Positions 56,201 to 64,000 of a DNA stretch of 64,000 nucleotides are shown in pieces. Within the stretch, counting starts at the first letter, position 1. Each line of letters starts with the position of its first letter. Origin of the DNA: Yamagishiella unicocca (Eukaryota; Chlorophyta; Chlorophyceae; Chlamydomonadales; Volvocaceae); assembly GCA_003116995.1 (NCBI GenBank), contig BDSL01000071.1, forward strand, positions 186,001 through 250,000, read 5' to 3'. The notes under the pieces are model-generated. The model searched no databases, was not told the origin of the DNA, and saw nothing but the letters and a program-made list of their open reading frames with translations. Made by a program: the position numbers and the translations under genes.

Positions 56201-59200
56201 GCGGACCTTCTCTGGTAATGACCGGCTTCCTCACGCATCTGGTCGGTATTCGGGCGGGTCGGGACTGGGACTCCGACTAGGACTGGGACTGGGACCGGAC
56301 CGCGATGTCCGCTCTCCCATAGCGCACCAACTCCCACAGTTCTCCTGCTAGCGCCCAAAACCGGTTCTGCGAAAAGTTTACGTGCGTCGCGCGGGGTCCT
56401 CGCTTCCTTTCGTCTCGCCGTAGCCGATATAGCTTAGCCGCCAAAGGTCATATTACGACCTTCGGCTTTCGTATCCCCAACCCAGTTCTCCCGCATGCAT
56501 CTCAAAACTTCTGTTTTAAACGATTTTTTTCGGACATCCACGGGTTTCCCTCGAACCCCGCCCTGACCCCCCTCATACCCCCCCCGCCCCCACCTCCAGG
56601 TCGTCCCTCATCAGCACGTAGTCCGCCGCCTCGATGGCGATGTCGGTGCCGCTGCCGATGGCGACACCCACGTCCGCAGCAGCCAGGGCGGGGGAGTCGT
56701 TGACGCCGTCGCCCACCATGGCAACGACCCGGCCGCCGGACTGCAGCTCTCGGACCTGGGGGGGTGGCGGGGGACGGTGTTGGTGGTGTTGGTGTTGGGT
56801 GTTGGTGTTGGTGGTGGTGGTGGTGGGTGGAGAAGGGGGTGGTGTCCGGGGCAACTGTCGCGTCCAGTCGAGTGACGTAGCACGGGTGGCTCGGACCGCC
56901 CTTCTGTAAAACCCACTCCCCCCCCCCTGCACTCCTCCCCCTCGACACCTGCACTTCTCCCCCCCCCCACCCCCCACTCCCCCCACTCCCACCTTCTGCG
57001 CCTTGGTCTTTGGCAGCGTCTCCGCGTGTACCGTCTCGACACCCAGCTGGGGGAGCGCGGGAGGGCGGGTGCTCATGTCAACCCAACGTCCACGTCAGCC
57101 AACCGTCCATGCCAACCAACCGTCCAGGGAACAGCAACCAAAAACAAAGCAAACATCGAAAACGCTGGTGCAGCTGACCCGCCCCTTTCAGCATAGCGGT
57201 CCCCGATGTAACCATTGGCCCCTTCCCCCTTACGTTTCAGTGCCGAAACACTGTCTTTCCTCCCCCCTCTCTTATACCCCCCCCTTCCTCCTCCTCCCCT
57301 CTCCTCCCCTCCTCCCCTCCCCCCTCACCTGCCCCGCCAGCGCCCTAGCGGTGCGCCAGTTGTCTCCCGTCAGCATCACCACGTCCACGCCGCGAGCCCT
57401 CAGCGCCCCCACCACCCCCGCCGCCTCGGGCTTGAGCGGATCCGCCACCGCCAGCACCCCCGCCAGCCGGCCGTTGAGCGCCACATGGACACACGTGTGG
57501 CCGCTGCTCTCCATGGGTGCCACGTAAGCCTCTGCCGCCGCCGGAACGTCCACCAGCTCCTGCTGCATCATCAGGCGGTTGCCAACGGCGACGCGTACGA
57601 CACCGTCGCACGTGCCCGACGGCAGCGCCGGCGGCGGCGACAGCAACCCCGCCGCCGCCGCCAGCTGGGTGAGGTGCTCGACGCCGATGGAGCAGGTGAT
57701 GCCGACTCCAGGGGTGGTGATGACGTCACGGGCCTTGGGCAAAAGGGCCTCCAGCTCGGCCTGGTCGCGCTTGCTGCTGCTGCCGCTGCGGCTGTTGCTG
57801 CGGTCGCGGCTGGCGGCTGGGAGGGGTGCGAATGTGGCGGTGGCGGTGGCCGTGACGGTGTCGCGGGTGGTGGCCCCGTGGTGGGTCATCACCAGCTGCA
57901 CCCTGGGGGGAAAGGTCGGGAGGGAGAGGGGAAGGGGGAGGGGTATGAGCGGAAGGGGGGGTATGAGCGGGGGGGGGGGATTATGAGCGGGGGAAGTTGC
58001 AGCTAGGGTACGGCAACGCAACAGGCCTCCCCTCCGCCCGGCCCCCAGTTCTCCAGCATGCATCTTAAAACGTCAATCCTAAACGGTTTCTTTTCGCATC
58101 CACGGGTCTTCCTCAAAACCCCTCCGCCCGCCCCTCCGCCCTCCTCTCCTCCCCACTCGCCTGCAGAAGTCCAGGATGGCTCGCGCCAGGGGGTGCTCGG
58201 AGGCGCACTCGGCAGCGCCCATGCAGCGACACAGCATGGCGAGGTCGGGGTGGGTGGGGAGGGGGGGCGGGGCGGCGCCGCCCTCGGTCAGGAGCCGCCA
58301 GTCGGTGACGGTGGGCCTGCGTCGGGTGTGTGTATGGGGGGGGTGGGGTTAGGAGCGGGTGGGGGGGGTTTCAAGGAAGACCCGTGGCGGGGGGGAAGCG
58401 GGGGGTTTGGGGACCAGAGCGGGGGCTGGTTACTTCGCTGTGAGGTGTTGGGGGGGGGGAGGACTGTCGTGACCCCCTATCGACCACTCAAACGAGTAAC
58501 TGCCGACCCGCGGGTCTCCTCTCACATCCCCCACCCACCCACCTGCCCCGTGTGAGTGTGCCGGTCTTGTCGAACACCACCACATCCACCTTGCTGGCCG
58601 CCTGGGGGGAGGCAGGCGGAGCAGCGGAGGGGGGAAGTTGGCGCAGTGAGCGTCGGTGTATGTGTATGTGTATGTGTGTGTGTGGTGGGAGGAAGGGAGG
58701 CAGGACGAAGGCGGCGGGCTGGCCAACCCACCGCGACAAGCCACAACACGCCACGGCACGGTACAGCCCTCCTCGTCGCCCTCTTCCCTCCTCCCATCTT
58801 CCCACCATCTTCCCACCTCCACCCCACCCCTTCCCTGCTGCCCTCCCAGCACACCGCCCCCTCCGCCCCCAGCCCCTCTCCCCCCTCCGCCCCCCACCTT
58901 CTCCCCCCCTCTTCCCCCCGCATCCGCCCCTTCCGCCCCCATCCCCTCTCCCCCCTCCGCCGCCCCCCCTTCTCCCCCACCCCCCTCCTCCTCCGCGGCT
59001 CACCTCCAGCGCGTCCGCTCCCTTTATGAGGATGCCCATCTGCGCCGCCACCCCCGTGCCCACCATGACGGCGGTGGGGGTGGCCAGCCCCAGCGCGCAG
59101 GGGCAGGCGATGACCAGCACCGCGATGCCGAACAGCAGCGCGAACAGGAAGGGCGTGTGCCCCTCCGGGAGCCACGAGGCGGGGAAGGCCCCCGTGACCC

Positions 59201-62200
59201 CCGCCACAAACCAGCCGAGCCACGTGATGAGGGAGGCGGCGATCACCAGCGGCACGAAGATGGCGGCCACGCGGTCGGCAAAGGCCTGGGCAGGGGGGAG
59301 AGGGGAGGGGGAGGGGGGGCATAACAACCGTTTACGCGACAGGGACAGGGACAGGAGAGTTGGCGCATGGTCGTCGGGGGGGGGAGGGAGGGGGACGGGG
59401 GGAGGGGGACGGGGGGAGGGGGGGGGGGAGGGAGGGGAGCGCGTGTGGATGGGCATCGGGTGTTTTGTTCTTCCCCTTTTAAAAAGCAACACTAGCGTTT
59501 ATGCCGCACCACCACAACCACCACCCCCCCCCAGGGGCCAGCCAGTGCCGTTTTTCGGGGGGTTGCAGAAAAGGACCGGTTACTCGGCATGGGAAGTGTA
59601 GCTGGTGCTTAGCCTTCGGACACCCGGACGCGCGCGCATGCGACTGGACGTGGTTTGACAGCCGTCTTCGGGGGTTTTCGAGGAAGACCCGTGGATGTGA
59701 GGAAAAACCGTCTAGAACAGACGTTTTGAGATGCATGCTGGAGAACTGGGTTGAGGCCGTTTTCCGGGGGCTGTCGAAGGCCCCCTCCTTGCCCTGCCGT
59801 ACCTGCACCGGCGCCTTGGTCATCTGGGCGTGCTCCACCAGCCGTACGATCTGACTCAGCACGGTCTCGGAGCCGACCTGCGGGGCGGGGGGGCAATGAC
59901 CGAGGGGAGGGTGATGGGTACGTGTCCTGCAGCAGCACGTGCCGTACAGGCCGTTGCAAGGCCGCCGCGGGCATCGGACTCCCCCCTCACGTCTCTCACT
60001 TCACCCCTCACTTCACCCCTCGCGTCCCTCGCTTCAGTCCCTCGCATCCCTGGCTTCATGCAGCACCACATCCCCTGTCACTCCCTCAAACGAGGTGCCG
60101 GTGCCTGCATCACAACCCGCTACTGCCACTACCCCTGTGCTCCACCCCTCCAGCGGTCCCTGCTACAGCCCCTGTGCTCCACCCCTCCAGCGGTCCCTGC
60201 TACAGCCCCTGTGCTCCACCCCTCCAGCGGCCCCTGCTGCAGCCCCTGTGCTCCACCCCTCCAGCGGTCCCTGCTACAGCCCCTGTGCTCCACCCCTCCA
60301 GCGGCCCCTGCTACAGCCCCTGTGCTCCACCCCTCCAGCGGCCCCTGCTACAGCCCCTGTGCTCCACCCCTCCAGCGGCCAGCCCCTGGCTCATCCAGCG
60401 GCCCCTGTGCTCCACCCCTCCAGCGGGCCCCCTGCTAGGCCAGCCCCTGTGCTCCACCCCTCCTACAGCCCCTGTGCTCCACCCCTCCAGCGGCCCCTGC
60501 TACAGCCCCTGTGCTCCACCCCTCCAGCGGCCCCTGCTACAGCCCCTGTGCTCCACCCCTCCAGCGGCCCCTGCTACAGCCCCTGTGCTCCACCCCTCCA
60601 GCGGCCCCTGCTACAGCCCCTGTGCTCCACCCCTCCAGCGGCCCCTGCTACAGCCCCTGTGCTCCACCCCTCCAGCGGCCCCTGCTACAGCCCCTGTGCT
60701 CCACCCCTCCAGCGGCCCCTGCTGCAGCCCCTGTGCTCCACCCCTCCAGCGGCCCCTGCTACAGCCCCTGTGCTCCACCCCTCCAGCGGCCCCTGCTACA
60801 GCCCCTGTGCTCCACCCCTCCAGCGGCCCCTGCTACAGCCCCTGTGCTCCACCCCTCCAGCGGCCCCTGCTACAGCCCCTGTGCTCCACCCCTCCAGCGG
60901 CCCCTGCTGCAGCCCCTGTGCTCCACCCCTCCAGCGGTCCCTGCTACAGCCCCTGTGCTCCACCCCTCCAGCGGCCCCTGCTGCAGCCCCTGTGCTCCAC
61001 CCCTCCAGCGGCCCCTGCTACAGCCCCTGTGCTCCACCCCTCCAGCGGCCCCTGCTACAGCCCCTGTGCTTCACCCCTCCAGCGGCCCCTGCTACAGCCC
61101 CTGTGCTCCACCCCTCCAGCGGCCCCTGCTGCAGCCCCTGTGCTCCACCCCTCCAGCGGCCCCTGCTACAGCCCCTGTGCTCCACCCCTCCAGCGGCCCC
61201 TGCTGCAGCCCCTGTGCTCCACCCCTCCAGCGGCCCCTGCTACAGCCCCTGTGCTCCACCCCTCCAGCGGTCCCTGCTACAGCCCCTGTGCTCCACCCCT
61301 CCAGCGGTCCCTGCTACAGCCCCTGTGCTCCACCCCTCCAGCGGCCCCTGCTGCAGCCCCTGTGCTCCACCCCTCCAGCGGCCCCTGCTACAGCCCCTGT
61401 GCTCCACCCCTCCAGCGGCCCCTGCTACAGCCCCTGTGCTTCACCCCTCCAGCGGCCCCTGCTACAGCCCCTGTGCTTCACCCCTCCAGCGGCCCCTGCT
61501 ACAGCCCCTGTGCTCCACCCCTCCAGCGGCCCCTGCTACAGCCCCTGTGCTCCACCCCTCCAGCGGCCCCTGCTGCAGCCCCTGTGCTCCACCCCTCCAG
61601 CGGCCCCTGCTGCAGCCCCTGTGCTCCACCCCTCCAGCGGCCCCTGCTGCAGCCCCTGTGCTCCACCCCTCCAGCGGCCCCTCCGGCATCCAACCCATCC
61701 ATTCTGACCACGTACCCCCCAGCCCTCTTTCCCCTCCTCTTCACGCCTCCTCTTGACTCCCCTCCTGCTCCTCCTCTTCTTCCCTCCTCCCCTCCCCTCC
61801 TCTTCCCCCTCCTCCCCTTCCCTCCTCTCTCGCCTCCTCTTCCCCCTCCTCCTCCCCTCCTCTTCCCCCTCCTCTTCCCCCTCCTCTTCCCCCTCCTCCC
61901 CTTCCCTCCTCCCCTCCTCCCCCCCCTCTTCCCATCCTCCCCCCCTCTTCCCCTCCTCCCCCCCTCTTCCCCTCCTCCCCCCCCTCTTCCCCTCCTCCCC
62001 CCCCTGCCACCCACCCTCGTCGCCTTGACCAGCAGCGGGTTGGATGTGTTGATGGTCCCCCCGATCACCACGTCCCCCGGCCGCTTCCACTTGGGGACGC
62101 TCTCCCCCGTCACCATGGCCTCGTTCATGTACGACTGACCCTCCGCGATGACGCCGTCGGTGGGGATCTTGGAGCCGGGCAGCACCTGCGAGGGGGGGGG

Positions 62201-64000
62201 GATGGGTTTTAGGGTTTTAGGGCCGGGGACAGGGGGCAGCAGGGCCGGGGACAGGGGGCAGCAGGGCCGGGGACAGGGGGCAGCAGGGCCGGGGACAGTC
62301 CTAATCGGTTCCTATATCGGTTTCTAGTCGGTTTTCCTACACAGCGCCGACCCACAGCTCTCCTCTCATATCCCTCCCCGCCCCCCCCCGCCGCTCACCC
62401 TCAGCACGTCGCCCCTGTGTATGAGCGCGCTCGGCACCTCCCTGGAGTCCAGCACCGCCCCCGTGACCTCGTCCAGCAGCACCAGGGTCGCGGTGTCCGG
62501 GACCAGGGCGGCCAGGGCGGCTAGCGCGGCGGAGGTGCGGCCCTGGGGGGGGAGGGACGGCGGTTGGGTTGGGTTAGTTAGTTAGTTGGTTAATTTCTGC
62601 CCTCCGTTTCCTACGTCGTGTAACCGGGTCTTTGCCCCCTCCTTCCCCCCCCCCACGGGAGGCCTCTTCACCTTGGCCGCCGCCTCCAGGTACTTGCCCA
62701 GCAGGATGAAGGTGATGAGCATGGCGGAGGTCTCGAAGAAGTCAGTGGGCACGTAGTCCCCCGACAGGTGGTGCCTGGCGGAGCAAGGGGAGGAGCGGGG
62801 GGATGGAAGGGTTATGCCGGGGGGGAGGGGTGCTCCGAAACTCCGTGCCGCCCCCCCACGCGCGCGCGTGCGCGCGCGCCGCCCTCCCTCCTCCCGCCGC
62901 GCCGACCCATGGGTCTCCTCTCGCACCCCCCCTCCCGCCGCGCCGACCCACGGGTCTCCTCTCATACCCCCCTCCCCGCACCTGTTCCAGTGGTGGAACA
63001 TTATGGAGATGACGCTGTAGATGTAGGAGGCGTTGGTGCCCAGGGACACCAGCACGTCCATGTTGGCAGTGCCGCGGCGAAGAGCCTAGGGGGAAGTAGG
63101 GGGGGATGGGGAGGAGATGGGGGAGGAATCCCCCGCTTGTGCTCCAGGGAGGTTTCCTTGGCCCTTCCCCACACCGCCGCACCCCATGCCACACATCCCC
63201 CTCCTTGTCCGAAGACCATGCGCCAGCTATCCTATCCATGTCGCGTGACCGATTTTTATGCCCCCCCCCCCTCCTCCCCCCCTGGGGACCTGCCTTGAAG
63301 GCTCCTCTGTGGAATCTCCACCCCACCACAAACTGCACGGGGGTGGCTAGGGCCCACTTGACCAGCTGGTTGCAGGGGAAGCCCAGGATGGGGGTGGAGG
63401 TGATGGCGCCGGAGCCTGGGAGCGAAAGAGGTGTTACAATTGAAGAACCGGTAACTCAACTGGGGAAATGTAGTTGGTGCAAAAGGGGTGGGGGGCATAA
63501 AAACCGGTTACGTGACGTGGATAGGATAGCTGGCGCATGGTCTTCGGACATCGATTTTGTGGGCGCATGCTGGAGAGAAGGGGGAGGGGGCGGAGGAGAG
63601 GGAGGCGAGGGAGGGAAAGAGCGAGGCGGGGTGAAGCGCGGACACGTCACACATCCATTCGATCCCATCCACCCAACCCAACCCTACGGGGCGTATAGCT
63701 TTCCTCGCCCCCAGTGGTTTTCTCGCCCCGCCCCGGATCCCTCCCGCCCCCCCGGGGCCGGATCGTCTTTTCAAAACGTCTTTCCTAAGCGGTCTTCCTC
63801 TAAAACGTCTTTAAAAAAACGGTATTTCTAAACGGTTTTTCTCGCATCCACGGGTCTTCCTCGAACCCCCCGGACACCCCCCCCCACCACCACCCACCCG
63901 GCACCATGGGCAGCACCATCGCTATGAAGAACAGCGGCGCCGTGAAGAGGAGGCTGCTGCTGAACAGCCCCCACCAGTACCGCAGCTCGCGATCCGCAGC
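53297..64000 (-). CDS. P1B-type copper-transporting ATPase, N-terminus beyond the window
   Basis: Exons in coding order: 63898-64000 (partial), 63294-63415, 62982-63085, 62672-62774, 62399-62542, 62015-62185, 59803-59877, 59004-59285, 58543-58601, 58161-58316, 57329-57902, 56993-57046, 56594-56755 and 53297-53773; about 861 residues seen. Diagnostic motifs in order: [22 protein letters not shown] (dephosphorylation), [12 protein letters not shown] (CPC metal site), FDKTGTLT (phosphorylated Asp), SEHPLARAI and VGNRLMM (nucleotide site), [10 protein letters not shown] and [13 protein letters not shown] (hinge). The last exon has [15 protein letters not shown] and [12 protein letters not shown], the helix 7 and 8 residues that select Cu(I) in P1B-1 pumps. 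It should export or load copper in the secretory pathway, as RAN1 and CTP1 do. N-terminal metal-binding domains lie off the window. The tail is Gln/His-rich. Two introns use GC donors, and the last intron holds an LTR element. Confidence 0.95.
53790..53906. repeat. 19-bp minisatellite in the last Cu-ATPase intron
   Basis: About six to seven copies of GAGAGCCGGGTGAGGGGGT, next to the final exon's acceptor. Confidence 0.9.
54022..54513 (+). repeat. 5' long terminal repeat
   Basis: About 492 bp. The last 85 bp or so match the dispersed family-1 repeat. Confidence 0.85.
54750..55061 (+). CDS. Gag-like ORF inside the LTR element, 103 codons
   Basis: A frame opening at an ATG ([20 protein letters not shown]) with helix-like segments such as [20 protein letters not shown], the sort of content seen in capsid-type gag domains. 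Downstream frames are Pro/Gln/Ser-rich. No zinc knuckle is present. The call rests on position between two LTRs; no homologue is recognised. Confidence 0.4.
   Translation: MQALPDPHPDDHAVQVASALALTTSAFRSNWPTQTQRISRILRGDPLQQPAALTALLAERLAFIGQPAQDQLLAQPDPVGVVYAAFALPARPVALSLRRLRST
55130..55325. repeat. About 38-bp tandem repeat inside the LTR element
   Basis: Four to five copies of a unit containing CCCCGGCGTCCAGCAGCCAC. The period is not a multiple of three, so any coding frame changes from copy to copy. Confidence 0.8.
56068..56559 (+). repeat. 3' long terminal repeat
   Basis: Same sequence and length as the copy at 54022-54513. It ends 34 bp from the next Cu-ATPase exon (56594). Confidence 0.85.
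58049..58125 (+). repeat. Dispersed repeat, family 1
   Basis: Reads CCAGTTCTCCAGCATGCATC, then the A-rich middle, then ATCCACGGGTCTTCCTC. It lies in a Cu-ATPase intron. Confidence 0.85.
59668..59757 (-). repeat. Dispersed repeat, family 1, reverse orientation
   Basis: The plus strand reads TTCGAGGAAGACCCGTGGAT through GATGCATGCTGGAGAACTGG. This is a nearly complete copy in a Cu-ATPase intron. Confidence 0.87.
60128..61683. repeat. 37-bp minisatellite, about 41 copies
   Basis: A long array of a 37-bp unit containing CCCCTGTGCTCCACCCCTCC and CAGCGGCCCCTGCTACAG. Variants are CTGCTACAG or CTGCTGCAG and GCGGCCCC or GCGGTCCC. Two interrupted units are near 60375-60470. It fills most of the 2.1 kb intron between the exons at 62015 and 59877. 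All forward frames stay open because 37 is not a multiple of three and the unit lacks stops. Confidence 0.97.
62205..62221. repeat. TTTTAGGG telomere-like repeat in Cu-ATPase intron
   Basis: Two TTTTAGGG units about 15 bp from the Ef exon acceptor. Confidence 0.75.
62223..62297. repeat. 22-bp tandem repeat in Cu-ATPase intron
   Basis: About 3.4 copies of a 22-bp unit, GGGGACAGGGGGCAGCAGGG plus CC. Confidence 0.9.
63203..63275 (+). repeat. Dispersed intron repeat, family 2
   Basis: Reads GTCCGAAGACCATGCGCCAG followed by CTATCCTATCC and a run ending TTTTTATGCCCCCC. An inverted partner lies at 63470-63575. Confidence 0.8.
63470..63575 (-). repeat. Dispersed intron repeat, family 2, reverse orientation
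   Basis: The plus strand reads GGCATAAAAACCGGTTACGT through GCTGGCGCATGGTCTTCGGA. It lies in the neighbouring intron, inverted relative to 63203-63275. Confidence 0.8.
63766..63874 (+). repeat. Dispersed repeat, family 1, with internal duplication
   Basis: Reads CAAAACGTCTTTCCTAAGCG, then a second AAAACGTCTT, then CGCATCCACGGGTCTTCCTC. The middle part is repeated compared with other copies. Confidence 0.8.

Larger units (their letters stand above)
54018..56563 (+). mobile_element. Non-autonomous LTR retrotransposon inside a Cu-ATPase intron
   Basis: Two direct copies, 54022-54513 and 56068-56559, start TGGGTTGGGCC and end CCTCGAACCCC; they look identical by eye. Each LTR ends in a short inverted pair (GGGTT and AACCC). 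The element is flanked by the same bases, GCCC at least and up to CCCCGCCC depending on where the LTR edge is set (54014-54021 and 56556-56563), consistent with target-site duplication. The 1.55 kb interior has one short gag-like frame at 54750-55061 and no reverse transcriptase, protease or integrase. Identical LTRs imply a recent insertion, and the missing enzymes imply mobilisation by a related full-length element. It is transcribed opposite to the host gene if the gag-like frame gives its direction. No clear primer-binding site was found. Confidence 0.82.

Noticed and set aside
60128..61683. Possible CRISPR-like array because of regular repeats
   Set aside because: Units are contiguous with no unique spacers, and the DNA is nuclear eukaryotic.
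60128..61707. Long forward open frames up to 795 codons rich in Pro, Cys and Ser across 59751-62138
   Set aside because: They are produced by the 37-bp minisatellite, which lacks stop codons in these frames, and they lie in an intron of the copper ATPase on the other strand.

Overview
This is nuclear DNA from a eukaryote, most likely a chlorophyte green alga near Chlamydomonas and Volvox. Genes are GC-rich and cut into many short exons by GT-AG introns. Introns are full of minisatellites, triplet repeats and short interspersed repeats. Telomere-like TTTTAGGG units, the Chlamydomonas type, occur inside introns. One protein resembles plant HOS1 and another looks like a plastid-targeted YchJ-family protein. 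All exon models were built by hand from splice sites and reading-frame phase; no alignment was run.

Layout. 1.5-4.6 kb, minus: an XRCC4-like DNA-repair coiled-coil protein. 5.5-8.0 kb, plus: a five-exon C2-domain protein. 10.1-14.3 kb, plus: the FG-nucleoporin NUP58 in eight exons. 15.3-16.7 kb, plus: a small unknown protein, perhaps bacterial-PH-like. 19.8-25.9 kb, minus: a ten-exon HOS1/ELYS-like solenoid protein with no RING finger. 26.3-32.3 kb, plus: pescadillo (ribosome biogenesis), divergent from the HOS1-like gene across 441 bp. 33.8-36.3 kb, minus: the six-exon YchJ/SEC-C protein. 37.2-44.1 kb: a glutathione S-transferase cluster with two intact six-exon genes and two decayed copies. 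45.0-45.8 kb: a single-exon protein I do not recognise. 48.6-50.7 kb: a very long Ala/Glu/Arg coiled-coil reading frame. 53.3-64.0 kb, minus: a P1B-type copper ATPase running off the right edge.

Mobile and repeated DNA. The last copper-ATPase intron holds a young-looking LTR element (about 2.5 kb) with two apparently identical LTRs of about 490 bp and only a short gag-like frame. The last 85 bp or so of its LTR recur alone in at least eight other places in both orientations, mostly in introns. A second family built around the 16-mer GCGCATGGTCTTCGGA is also scattered through introns. These families, the RING-less HOS1 relative and the GST birth-and-death cluster are the points most worth following up.

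Functionally the genes are mostly housekeeping (nuclear pore, ribosome assembly, DNA end joining, copper transport, detoxification). They show no operon-like logic, although two nuclear-pore-related genes lie within 6 kb of each other.
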